A DNA stretch of 64,000 nucleotides, taken from NCBI RefSeq assembly GCF_014651635.1, contig NZ_BMXG01000003.1, forward strand, positions 62,001-126,000. The letters run 5' to 3'. Numbering within the stretch: the first letter of the stretch is position 1; every line of letters starts with the position of its first letter. Below, in pieces: positions 8,430 through 19,300 of the stretch. The notes under the pieces were generated by a model. It saw nothing but the letters and a program-made list of their open reading frames with translations. It did not search any database and was not told the DNA's origin. The translations under genes and the position numbers were made by a program. The stretch is from Cerasicoccus arenae. GTDB lineage: Bacteria; Verrucomicrobiota; Verrucomicrobiia; Opitutales; Cerasicoccaceae.

Positions 8430-9716
8430 ATGCGTCACTTACTCGCCTTACTCATGCTGGCTGCTGGGCCGACGTTCGCCCAAACCGAAGATACACCGGA
8501 GCAGACGCCCGCGATCAATGTCGTTAGCGGTAACCCCGCGGCAGTCAATATCGACGCTGGCACGGGGCAGCTCGGTGAATTAATCGGCCTGACGCCCGAC
8601 ACTGGTTTTCGCCTCGGCGGTGTCCTCTTGGCGGACTTCAATTGGTTGGTTACGGGCGGCAAAGAGCCGGGCAAAACTGGCTGGAATTTCCTCTTCATCC
8701 TTGGTGGTAATGTCGACTTGGATAAAACCATCGGCCTTCCGGGCGCGGAGGTCGGTTCGCAGTTTCTGCTCTACAAGGGCTACGATGTAAATGGCCAGGC
8801 CGGCTCCGTGCTCGGTTATAACAGCCTAGAGGCCTCCCCCCCCCTCGGTCGCACTGAGCTTTACCAACTCTGGTGGCGACAGGCGCTGCTGGACGACAGG
8901 CTTACCATTCGCGTGGGCAAGAGTGTGCCCACGATCGACTTCACTAATGTACTGGCCCCGATCCCAGTGGAAAACGAACCATTTCCCGTGCCCTCGCTAA
9001 GCGGGCTGATTTACACCCCGGCCTTTGTCAACCCAACCACTGAAGGTGCTATGCCGGGCTACTACGACAGCGCTTGGGGCGTCACTTTAAACATCACGCC
9101 CATCGAACAATTTTATGTCAACTGGGGCATATATGACGGCTCGCTTGCGTCGGGCTTCACGACGGGTGACCACGCGTTTCCGCACTTCAATGGCACCTAC
9201 TTCATGATTGCTGAAATGGGGGGCACATGGAAATTGGGCGAGGACGAACTCCTAGGCCGCGCGGGCTTCGGTGGCTGGCAGCAAACAGGCAACCTTACGA
9301 ACGGCACAATCACTGAAGACGGCACTTACGGATTTTACGGCTTCGCCGCGCAGACCATTTGGCAAGAGACAGGTCATGCCGATGAGTCTGGCCAAGGCAT
9401 TATCGGCTTTTTCCAGTGGGGTATTAACGACTCCGAAACCATGCCTTTTAACGGCTTTATGGGCGCAGGGGCCACAGCCTTTGGCGTCATTCCAAGCCGC
9501 CCGAACGACACGATCGGCGTCGGGGCAGCTTACGGTTGGCTCAACCCAAACAACTTCCAGCGCGACCACGAACTCATGCTCCAGACCTATTATCAGGCGC
9601 AGGTGTTCGACAACTTATTCGTCCAGCCGGTCGTCACCTACATTAAAGATCCCGGTGCCTCCCCCAGCTACAGCGACGCCTGGGCCCTTAGCTTCCGTGT
9701 GACGGTTCTTTTTTAA
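8430..9716 (+). CDS. OprB-family carbohydrate-selective porin
   Basis: A 428-residue outer-membrane protein. It has an 18-residue signal peptide ending TFAQ, then the OprB core with GNVDLDKTIGLPGAEVGSQF, LYQLWWRQALLDDRLTIRVGKS and GYYDSAWGVTLNITP. Alternating beta strands continue to a terminal Leu-Phe, the usual BAM recognition end. OprB porins admit sugars; with the MFS sugar porter and PhyH dioxygenase nearby it completes an uptake route. CGAGGTAA upstream is the ribosome site. A 9-C run (8836-8844) inside encodes Pro-Pro in frame. Confidence 0.92.
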   Translation: MRHLLALLMLAAGPTFAQTEDTPEQTPAINVVSGNPAAVNIDAGTGQLGELIGLTPDTGFRLGGVLLADFNWLVTGGKEPGKTGWNFLFILGGNVDLDKTIGLPGAEVGSQFLLYKGYDVNGQAGSVLGYNSLEASPPLGRTELYQLWWRQALLDDRLTIRVGKSVPTIDFTNVLAPIPVENEPFPVPSLSGLIYTPAFVNPTTEGAMPGYYDSAWGVTLNITPIEQFYVNWGIYDGSLASGFTTGDHAFPHFNGTYFMIAEMGGTWKLGEDELLGRAGFGGWQQTGNLTNGTITEDGTYGFYGFAAQTIWQETGHADESGQGIIGFFQWGINDSETMPFNGFMGAGATAFGVIPSRPNDTIGVGAAYGWLNPNNFQRDHELMLQTYYQAQVFDNLFVQPVVTYIKDPGASPSYSDAWALSFRVTVLF

Positions 9717-9841
9717 AGCCAATCAGACGTCGTTGCCACCACAGTCTTAAGCTGAAGAAGGCGTCTGGTTACGCTCAAAGTAGACCGTGAATCACGCCTG
9801 AAAGTTGGCTAGCATTGTTTTTCATGCATTGCCTCAAAGCC

Positions 9842-9894
9842 TGACAATATCCTGACAGGTTCATGACAATCCCTCCTGTGGTATAATGTATAAT
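9842..9894 (+). promoter_or_regulatory. Direct-repeat promoter upstream of the ECF sigma operon
   Basis: Three half-sites TGACAAT (9842), TGACAGG (9853) and TGACAAT (9864) repeat with an exact 11-bp period, followed by two overlapping -10 hexamers TATAAT (9882-9887 and 9889-9894). Eleven-bp direct repeats are the hallmark of PhoB/OmpR-type response-regulator sites; read on the minus strand the half-site is (A/C)(T/C)TGTCA, close to the enterobacterial Pho box. No good -35 is present, which fits an activator-dependent promoter. The rest of 9717-10040 holds only the hairpin described next. Confidence 0.6.
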
Positions 9895-9937
9895 CGCGCC
9901 AAAATCCAAGTTAACGGCCCGGCGCGAAAGTTTTTTT
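9894..9937 (+). terminator. Hairpin plus T7 tract just after the ECF promoter (attenuator or small RNA end)
   Basis: TCGCGCC (9894-9900) pairs with GGCGCGA (9921-9927) across a 20-nt loop, then AAG and seven T residues. It begins where the twin TATAAT promoter should start transcription, so it could be an attenuator in the sigma-operon leader or define a very short transcript. It is 178 bp past the porin stop codon, so it could also be a late terminator for that gene. Confidence 0.5.
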
Positions 9938-10040
9938 GGTGATATTTCTAAGGATGTCTTCGCGAGAGTGTCTTAATTTAAAAGGAGTAATTTAAACCAA
10001 TCTTATATGATCCTCTAACGCCCACGCTTTACCCACCTGA

Positions 10041-10577
10041 ATGAAACGCGACCTCGCCAGTGAGCCAGAGCCAAGGCTGAACTTAGGGGACCTCTTCGAT
10101 CAACTCGAAGCGCCTTTATTGCGCTTCGCCTATAAACTCGTGATGAATGCCGAAAACGCACAGGATCTGGTCCAGGAAGCCTTTATTCGCTTGGTTCCCC
10201 ACCAGACCGAAGTGAAGAAACCCCGCGCCTGGCTTTACACAACGGTGCACAATTTGGCAATGAACCAACTCAGGGGCCAAAGCAAGGTCGTCTCCCTGCA
10301 AAGTACTGTTGGCGGCGAGGATACCACCACCCCTGACTCCCAACTGCTTCCCATCGATGTTCTCGAACAACGTGAGCGCATGGGGCAGATCCGCGTTTGT
10401 CTGAAACGCCTGCCAGAGCGCGAGCGGGTGCTGATTCAGCTCAAGTATCATCAAAATTGTTCTTATCGGGAAATCGCTCAGCAAATGGGCATAACCGTGA
10501 GTAATGTCGGTTACTCGCTGCATCACGCGCTGAAGTCGTTGGAAATCGAACTGCGCCAGGAGGGCATCGCATCATGA
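10041..10577 (+). CDS. ECF-type RNA polymerase sigma factor
   Basis: A 178-residue sigma-70 family protein with only regions 2 and 4. Sigma2 is LEAPLLRFAYKLVMNAENAQDLVQEAFIRL (two runs around residue 30-55); sigma4 ends LIQLKYHQNCSYREIAQQM and GITVSNVGYSLHHALKSLE, the -35 recognition helix-turn-helix. It is the first gene of a three-gene set, and the next gene starts within its last codons (ATGA, 4-bp overlap). That gene's N-terminus looks like an anti-sigma domain, so this factor is probably held at the membrane until a signal is sensed. Confidence 0.93.
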   Translation: MKRDLASEPEPRLNLGDLFDQLEAPLLRFAYKLVMNAENAQDLVQEAFIRLVPHQTEVKKPRAWLYTTVHNLAMNQLRGQSKVVSLQSTVGGEDTTTPDSQLLPIDVLEQRERMGQIRVCLKRLPERERVLIQLKYHQNCSYREIAQQMGITVSNVGYSLHHALKSLEIELRQEGIAS

Positions 10578-13297
10578 GCGACCAAAAACCGTTACGCGAG
10601 GAACTCGAAAGCCGGATCATCGCCCAGCTCAGCGGTGAGCTTACCTCCGCTGAAAGCGAGGAACTGGAGGCAGTTGTCGCCCACGATACCGAACTTCAAC
10701 AGTTTCGCGAACGTATGCGCAGCCTGATTGGAAGCATTGGCGAGGAAGCGGAATTTTTTGAACTGTCAGACGAAAATGAGGCTAATGCACCGAGCCGTCT
10801 AAGCAAAGAACGCCGGGCGCATGTACACGCTTTGATTTCGGAAAATGAACCAGCAGAAAGCAAAAAGAGACGCAGCCTTCGATTCCATTCACCGATTGTT
10901 CGAGAAGAATGGAACGCGCGACGTTTGCTGACTCACGCCGCTGTCTTGATCGTCTTGATCGGGATTCTCGCGGCTATCCTCATTCCCACTGTTGGCGGTG
11001 CCCGTAAATCAGCCCATCGAGCTGCGGAAGAAGCGGAACAAATTTACTTTTCGATGGATTCCGAAACTGAGCGTCCGTCTGCCCCGGCTTTGAGAATGCC
11101 GCCTAAGGCTTCAACACCGCCATCCCCTCGAGAGGATAACAAGCCAGGCGGGGCCTTAAATCAATTCAAGGACTACAACGCCCTATTCCAAAACGATGAG
11201 ATTGTAACGCCACAGTCGGGGCCTACACGTCAGTTGGCAGGCAAAGAAACAGAAGCTTCAGCTATCGGTGGTTTCAAACCTGAAGGTCAAGGTCAGTCCG
11301 TCGCGTCCAGTGCTTCTGAGGTGCGCGATGGCTTTATCGGTAACCTTAACAGATCTGGTAGATTCGATTATGAAACGGAATATGTATATCGTAGCAAAGG
11401 CCTCGTTACTGATAAGCTTTCACCGTCTGCGGAAATCGAGTTAGGCTACATAGCAGATGATAAATCGCTGAACGGCGTGTTTTTCGGGGACCGGACTGAT
11501 GGTGATGCTTTAATAGCGGGCAATCAGGATTACCTAATTTCTGAAGCCAAGCCTGCCGAACAACCCGCACGGGGTTGGAGTGGCGAAAAATTGGCCGAAA
11601 AAGATGCACATGTCTCCAGCGGGTTAGCATTAGCCAAAGAATCCACCTATGGATTGTACGCAGATTCTACCGAAAAAAAGCGCGATGGTTACGACTATTA
11701 TTCCCCTAAGGATTCCAGTTCCGCTTCCACGCTCAACGATATGGCAAGCGCACCAACCGTTACCACAGCGCCAGCAGCTCCACGAACAATACCAGCGCCG
11801 GTGCTCACGGGAACGCTCGTTCTGGAAGAATCGGAACCTAAGAAGCAAAAAATCGGTGCTGACCAATCGATACTAGTCGCTGGTGAGGCAATGAAACTTC
11901 TCGAAAACACTAAACGGCGCAATAGAGTCATTCCAAGCCGCACCAGCGTACAAACGGGGGTACCTCTGCCGGAGAAAACTGCTGTCGATGCCCCCTTCTC
12001 TACCTTCTCGCTGAACGTCAGCGATGTATCCTTCCGCCTCGCAGAAGCAGCGCTGGAAAGACACACCTTGCCATCTGCCAGCGAAATTCGTGCGGAGGAA
12101 TTCATCAATGCGCTTCCTCCCGAGATGCCTACCACCGCTGCTGCTCAGGATGTTCGCTTTGACTGGGAACTGTCGGACTATCCTTTTGCCCATAACCGAC
12201 AGTTGCTGCGCTTCGCGGTGCAAGCGGCCTCCACGGGGCGCCTGCCATCGCAGCCCGCAAACCTCGTGCTCGTCGTGGATTGCTCCGGCTCGATGCAGCG
12301 CACTGACCGACAGGAGATATTGCGCGATTCCTTGTCAGCACTCGCGGAGAAACTGGGGCCACAGGACCGGCTCAGCGCCGTGGTTTTTGCGAGCACCGCT
12401 CGAGTGGTTGCAGATGGCACCAATGGAGCGGCGGTGGCCGATGTCATTAACCGCATCCTGACGCAGCGCCCCGAAGGCGGCACCAATCTGGAATTGGCCT
12501 TACAAGAAGCTTACGCACTGGCTCAGCGGAATCAGGTCGCTGGCGGGATCAACCGCGTGGTGCTGCTAACGGATGGCGCGGCCAACCTAGGAGAAGTCAA
12601 CGCCAACGCCCTCAACAAACTCGTCACAACCAACCGCCAACGCGACATTGCCTTGGACGCCTTTGGCATCGGTTGGGATGGCTACAACGACACCCTACTC
12701 GAAGCGCTCACCCGCAACAGCAACGGGCGTTACGCGTTTCTGAATTCCCCGGAATCCGCAGGGGAAGAATTTGCGAACAAGCTCGTCGGCGCGCTCAATC
12801 TTGCCGCCGCTGACGTCAAGGTGCAGATCGAATGGAACCCAAGCCGCGTGATCAGCTATCGGCAACTCGGCTACGAAAAGCATCAGCTCAAGACGGAAGA
12901 TTTTCGCAATAATGCGGTCGACGCCGCTGAGCTTTCCGCCGCCGAAGCAGGCCAAGCGCTCTATGTCGTGCAGCTGCGACCCGACGCTATTGGCGGCCTT
13001 GGCACGCTACGCGTTCGCTATTTGGACCCGCATTCCGGCCAGTATGAGGAGCTTGCCTGGCCGCTCGAATACCCCGCAAATATCACCGCGCTGGAAACCG
13101 CATCGGCCTCACATCGTTTGGCCACAGCGGGTGCCCTGCTCGCGGACAAACTTGCCCAAACGCCGAACGCTGAAGCCTACGAGCTACGCGAAGTCGAAGC
13201 CTTAACTGCCAATCTGCCACCCAGCTACAGTCAGAACAACGTAACCCAGCGGCTGCGCACAATGATACGCCAAGCCCGTCAAATCCTTTCGGAATAA
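10574..13297 (+). CDS. Membrane-anchored anti-sigma-like / von Willebrand factor A protein (YfbK-like)
   Basis: A 907-residue protein. Residues 1-55 (IIAQLSGELTSAESEELEAV) resemble the cytoplasmic N-terminus of anti-sigma factors but lack zinc-finger cysteines. One transmembrane helix at about 119-140 has a sequence (GILAAILIPTVGGARKSA) strikingly like a type IV pseudopilin N-terminal helix. A long Ser/Pro-rich linker follows, then the domain preceding VWA in YfbK-type proteins (about 475-560; NVSDVSFRLAEAAL), a VWA domain with MIDAS DCSGS (Asp569, Ser571, Ser573), GGTNLE and LLTDGAAN, and a DUF3520-like C-terminus. It likely senses or assembles extracytoplasmic partners and controls the sigma factor; the latter is inferred from gene order. 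Confidence 0.85.
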   Translation: MSDQKPLREELESRIIAQLSGELTSAESEELEAVVAHDTELQQFRERMRSLIGSIGEEAEFFELSDENEANAPSRLSKERRAHVHALISENEPAESKKRRSLRFHSPIVREEWNARRLLTHAAVLIVLIGILAAILIPTVGGARKSAHRAAEEAEQIYFSMDSETERPSAPALRMPPKASTPPSPREDNKPGGALNQFKDYNALFQNDEIVTPQSGPTRQLAGKETEASAIGGFKPEGQGQSVASSASEVRDGFIGNLNRSGRFDYETEYVYRSKGLVTDKLSPSAEIELGYIADDKSLNGVFFGDRTDGDALIAGNQDYLISEAKPAEQPARGWSGEKLAEKDAHVSSGLALAKESTYGLYADSTEKKRDGYDYYSPKDSSSASTLNDMASAPTVTTAPAAPRTIPAPVLTGTLVLEESEPKKQKIGADQSILVAGEAMKLLENTKRRNRVIPSRTSVQTGVPLPEKTAVDAPFSTFSLNVSDVSFRLAEAALERHTLPSASEIRAEEFINALPPEMPTTAAAQDVRFDWELSDYPFAHNRQLLRFAVQAASTGRLPSQPANLVLVVDCSGSMQRTDRQEILRDSLSALAEKLGPQDRLSAVVFASTARVVADGTNGAAVADVINRILTQRPEGGTNLELALQEAYALAQRNQVAGGINRVVLLTDGAANLGEVNANALNKLVTTNRQRDIALDAFGIGWDGYNDTLLEALTRNSNGRYAFLNSPESAGEEFANKLVGALNLAAADVKVQIEWNPSRVISYRQLGYEKHQLKTEDFRNNAVDAAELSAAEAGQALYVVQLRPDAIGGLGTLRVRYLDPHSGQYEELAWPLEYPANITALETASASHRLATAGALLADKLAQTPNAEAYELREVEALTANLPPSYSQNNVTQRLRTMIRQARQILSE

Positions 13298-13320
13298 ACA
13301 ACTAGAGCCAAAGACCTGCC

Positions 13321-16300
13321 ATGAGAACACGCACACTCGTTTATCGTATATTTTCATTAATATACTTAATAATTAACGTTAATATCGCTCACGCCGCGCA
13401 GGCGAATGACTTCCCCATCGAGTCCATGGCAATCAATGGTGAAGCCAAAGACGGACAAGGCGTCTTGCAGTTCATCGCACGCTTACTCCCCCCCCCCGGT
13501 AGCGAAGATAAGCAGCCAATTATTTACACCTTTTCGATGGACTCCAACGTCACCGTCGAAGCTGATCGGCTTACGCAGATCACGGAGTTCCGCGCCGACG
13601 TAAAAAGCGGCAAGCTCGAAGAACTCGTCATCGACGTGGCGGGCAACGCCGAGCTTCTCGATGTGACCGGTGATGGAATCGAAAGCTGGAGCCAGCGCCA
13701 GTTAGCCAACAGCTCAAGCAGGCAACTCGTCATCAAGCTCAAGGAGCCAATGAAGTCTGGCGGAATTCCCTTCAAGGTCACCCATGAGCAGCGCTGGGAA
13801 AAGCTTCCGGCTACAGCGTCACCGATTGCCTTTAACCTAGCCGACCCTGGTCTCCTGCATGGGCAACTAAGCGTGAAGCCCAGTGCAAACGTCAGCCTCC
13901 GCGACTGGCAAAGCTCTGGCCTCAAAACTATCGATTCAAATTCGGAAAAGCCCGAGCAAGGGCGGGACTTTATCACTGATGGCCAAACGTATTCGCTAAC
14001 ATTCACCGTGGCACCGCCCACGAATTCGCCAAGCCGCCTCATTGATTTTCAACTCACGGGACAGTGGCAGCCAAACGCTATTGAGTTCAAGCTGACTGGA
14101 GAAATAGTCGTCGACGATCCCGATGGTGCCGATCTGCTGCTGCTATCCGGCGATGCCGCCTTTACCAAGTTACCCAATATTGATGCCACCGAAATTGTTT
14201 ATCGCAATGGCGCGTACCGATTCGTCTCAAAGAAGGCTGGACGTTTCCCCATCGATAGCAACTTCGTGGCCAGTGTAAACAAACAACCCGGCAAGCGATC
14301 CGTGAAGTTTGGCCTAGCATCCAGCGCCTTGCGGCCCGTTCGACTGCTTGACATGCCCGCATCGCCTCAGCGCGTCGAACTCGGCAGCGCGCCCGTTGAG
14401 GCCAAGGACAATGCCTACCTCGGCTATCTGCCACCTACGGGGGCATTCAATCTCCAATGGACTGACCCCGCCTGGCAGGACGATCCAGCAGATCAGGCCA
14501 AGTTATTTTTCACCGCAGAAAACGTGATCGACACCGTCTTGAGCGTTGGGCTTCTACGCCAATCGCAAACGGTTAAAATCAACGTCCTGCAGGGCGCGAT
14601 GTCGTCCCTCAAGCTATGGCTCGATGGCGATGGCGAGATAACCAGCGTCACCGGGCCAGCGGTATTAAACTGGGAGATCGGGCAGCCCGAGCCACAGCAT
14701 TCCGGGCAACGCGCCATCACCATTCGCTTCAACCGTCCGCAAACCGAAACAACGCAAGTTGAAGTCGCCCTGCAAACTGCCTTGGGCGAGTTTCCATTTA
14801 CCGTGGCCCCAGCCCGGTTGACCGTCGACGAAGCGATACGCACCGGCGGTTTCTGGAGTTTGCGCAACGCTGGTGCCGTCGAGCTGTCACCTCAGTCGGT
14901 GCAGAACCTCGCCCAGATCGCCCCGGAATTCCTCCCCCCCTCCCCCCAGCGAGAATCTGCCAAACAGGTCCTCGCCTATCGTTTTGCCGGTAACCAATAC
15001 AGCTTGGGTTTGCTCGTGGACAATATCCTTCCAGAAATCGCCGTGTCAGAAATACTGCTTTATCGACTGGAAGAAAACGACCAAAGCATCAGCGCCGAGT
15101 TCGAGTGCGACATTCGCCGGGCACCCGTGCGCGATTTCCATATTTCACTGCCAGCTGGCTACTCGCTGGCGCAAGTCGACGCTCCAGCCTTAGCCGATTA
15201 TTTCGTGGCGGACGAAGTGCAAGGCCAGAGCGAACTGCGCCTCGTTTTCAGTCAACCGCTTGAGGGAAAACGTGTCATCCGCCTACAGCTTGAGCGTAAT
15301 GATCCACTACCGGAAACAGGCTGGGCGTTGCCCTATCTCGCACCCTTGGGCGTCAAGAGTGTGCGGGGTCACATCGGCGTGGCGGCGGGACCCGGCTTAC
15401 GCCTGTCAGTCGATAACTTGACGGGCCTTGCCGAACAAGTGACCACTTATTTCCCGCAACGCATTAACGACCTGCGGCTCGCCTTACGCTTGCGGCAGCC
15501 AGATTGGTCCGGCCAACTCGGCATCGAAAAACTCAGCCAAAGCGTGCAAGCAGAATCCCTGCACTTGATCACGTTGGCAGAGGGCGCGCTCTACGGCAGC
15601 ACGGTTATCAACTACGCCATTGGTGATGCCCCAGTGGAGTCCTTTCGCATCCGTATTCCCGCCGAATATCAAAACATAAATTTCTCTGGGCCAAATGTCC
15701 GGTCGTGGAAAGTGCTGGAAAACAACGAGTATCTCATCGACCTGCAACGCGCCCAAACCGGGCCCTACACGCTCCTCGTCACCTTCGAATCCAAGTTCAC
15801 CCCGCAAGGCGCACGGTTGAGTTTTGGTGGCGTAGAGCCGCTCGGCGTAGAATCCGAACAAGGCTATGTGGTGGTTACCAGCGATTTCCCCTTCGACATC
15901 TCGTCGATTGAACAATCAACCGGCTTGCTCATGTTGGAACCCAACGAAATCCCGGCGGAGTTCCGGCTGCTTTACGAATCGCAAGTCCTCGCCGCATATC
16001 AGTACACCCGCCGGCCTTTTACATTGAGCTTCGAAGTGGCACCTTTCCAACAAGGCCAAACGGTCAACCAAGTCGTCGACTACACTGAGCTGAGCACTCA
16101 AGTTTCCGGCGACGGCGAACTGCTAACCACCGCGGTTTATCAACTAAAGTCCAAGGGACATCCGCATTTCCGAATGACGCTACCAGCCAACTCAAAATTG
16201 TGGAATGTCACCGTGGCCGATCAAAAAGTCACCCCCGCCGCTGATGGCGAGGCGATTCTGATTCCACTACCAGCCGGGCGAGAAGCCGACACTCCGATTC

Positions 16301-19300
16301 CCGTTCGCTTGCAATGGGCATCCCGCGCCGCCGATCCCCAGTATCTAAAACTCGTGGCACCCAACCTAACCACTCCCGCTCTCATGGTAAACTGGTCAGT
16401 CAGTGTAGATCCTGGTTTCAGTTTGCGCTTTGAGGGTGGCGATCTTCAACCCAGCCAAGTCATCCAGCCAACCGGCGCGTGGTCATGGTTTCGCGATATT
16501 CTGTTCGGCGATTCTTGGCTGGTCAAAATTGGCGCTCTAGCGTGTGTCATGTTCCTCATCACGGGCGTCATTTGCCTGACCAGATTCAAGCAACACAATA
16601 AGCGAACGCTGCTACTCAAGTTTTGCGCAACACTCGCGATTGTGATGGCAATAGTGGGGGGGGTAATTCTCTTGATGACGTATTCGGGAGAGGTTACACA
16701 TGTGTCCACGCTGGACTTTACAACACCGCTGGAGCAATCAAGTACTCCGATGACGATCAGCATCAGCAATCGGCCCGTAGACGATCACGGTGGTAATCCA
16801 ATTGGCTGGATCGGCCTCGGAATCAGCGTGCTCGCACTCGGATTCTGTACTTGGCGCAACCGCGCCGAGTCGGCGATTCCGCTACTCGAAATTGGGGCTT
16901 GGCTGCTCATGCTTTGGAGCGCGCTGCATCTAAGCGCCTCACCGATTTTCTTTGGACTGGTCATCCTCGCCGTCATGGTTCGCTACCTGTATGTTCCGGC
17001 GCGCTCCATGTCCAGAGCGACGGCTGCCGTGACTATCATTACGCTCGCGCTTTTGGGCTTTGCCTCGCCACAAACGATTGAAGCCAAAAGTATTGCGCCG
17101 CCCGTCGAGCTAACGGTTGTCGCGGAAGCAAGCCAGCGCATCGCAGTGGAAAACGATGTAGCCAACGTCAGCGCCACGCTTGTATGGGACGCCGCTGACG
17201 ATGCCACGATTCCGCTGCTATCACACCCAGCTGTCCTGCAAGATATCGACCTGCCAGCAAACATTGAGCTGCGTCTCGATAAGGCAAACAATGCGGAGCT
17301 TTTTGCCAACAAGGCCGGGCGCTACACATTAATTTTGTCATACAGAGTCCCCGTCATCCAACAAGGCAACGAGCGATACATCGAGCTGCCATTGACCCCA
17401 GCGCTGACGAGTCGCGGCACCTTCTCCTTTCCTGGAAAAAATGTTGTGGTCGAATGCAAGGAGGCGGTCTCCTTTACTACGGACACACAGGGCGACCAAA
17501 CGCAGACCAAGCTGGTTTTCCGTCCATCGCCCAAAGTTACGCTGCGCTGGTCGCCGGAAACCCGGGATGTGAGCAAGGAAGAGCGGGTTTACTTTGCCGA
17601 GAGCTACGAAGTTTATCAGCCCATGGCGGGGATCGTCGAGGGCTCCCACCAGATCGAAGTGCGCCCCGCTCAAGGTGTGATCGAGCAGTTGACCATTGCC
17701 ACGCCCGATGCGCTAACCATTACCTCCGTCGACAGCAAGAACCTCAACAACTGGCGCTTTGACCCGGAAAAGCAAGTGGTGGAATTGTTCTTTCAGCCCG
17801 GGCATTCGTCTAACTTCAATGTCGCCATTCGCTCGCAGTACACCAGCCAGTCCCTACCCTACCAACAAGCTGTGCGACCACTTTCCTTGCCTGAGGCAAG
17901 CAGTCAGATTTCACTCGTCGCACTGGCCACGGACTCGGAAGTCCACATCGGAGAAATCAACCTGAAGCAGAATTCCGCAATCAATCTGGAAGACTTCCCG
18001 CTCAGCGCCTTGGAACTGCTAAAGCACCCCGGCAATACGCCGGTGATCCGCCGGGCCTACCGCTGGGGGGGGGGGGCAGAATCGCAATTGAAATTTGAAG
18101 CACTGGCGGTTAAGCCCGACACCCGCGTCAAGAGCGAGAGCCGCATCTCCTATGGCGAAGACCGCACGCTGTTAAACGCCGTGCTCAACATCGAAGTGAA
18201 TCGTGCGGGCGTGTTCCAGCTCAGCTTTGATGTGCCGGAAAACTTTGATATCGAATCGATCAGCAGCCCCTTCCTTAGCCACTGGAGCGAAAGCACAAGC
18301 GAAGATGCCGGACGAGTCGTCACGATGCAGCTCAAACAAAAACTCCTCGGCAACACCCAATGCACAATCACGCTTTCCGGCCCCGGCTTGGCTGGCCAAA
18401 GCGAAGTTACTGCACCACGAATCCTATTGCGGGAGGCCAATCGCCAATCCGGCACGGTGCTGTTTTCCACTGAGCTAGGGTATCGCCTGACGCCCACCGT
18501 GCGTAGCATGGTGACTCAACTCGACCCTAAGGACTATGGCGTCCGCGACGCCCAGGCGCAGTTTTTCCGCTACTTGAGCGAGAAGTCCGAGCTGCAATTT
18601 AAAGTCGATGTCATCCCGCCATGGATCGAGGCATCGCAACATCAGGCTGTGTCTTTTCGTTCGGGCATGATCGAGAATCATGTGCGCATCGAGCTCTCCG
18701 TGGAGAACGCGGGCGTCCGTAAGTTAACCGTTAAAATGCCCACCGACAGCCTCGGCGTGCGCTTCAATGGTGAAGCCGTGGATCGCTTCGAGCCCGTGGA
18801 AGGCCAGGCTGGGCAGTGGGCCGTCTATCTCGATCGCAAGCGAATCGGCAAATTCATGATCAACGTCGAGTATCAACGCTCCACCCCTCAACAACCAGAG
18901 AATGAGACCATCACTGGTTTCCAACTGATGGGCATTGATCAACAGTCCGGTGCCCTGTCGCTCACAGCCCAGGGGCGGCTGGAATTAAAAATCCCCCAGA
19001 TTCCAGAGTCCCTGCAAGATGCTGAGAGCCAGATGATTCCAGCCAAGTTACGGTTCCCAGTCAGCGAGCAAGGGGTCGCACAGGTCTTCCGCGTGCTCAG
19101 TCCCGATTTTTCGTTACCAGTAGAGCTCATTCGCCGCGAATCCGCCGACACCCTTCCCGCCCAAGTCCATGGCGCACAGCTGCTCACCGTGATCAGCGAC
19201 AGCGGCGCGGCGCTTACACGGATGCGGATCAATCTCGACCCCGGTTCCAAGCGTTTGCTGCGGCTGAAGCTCCCGCCTCAAAGCGAATTCTGGTACGCAT

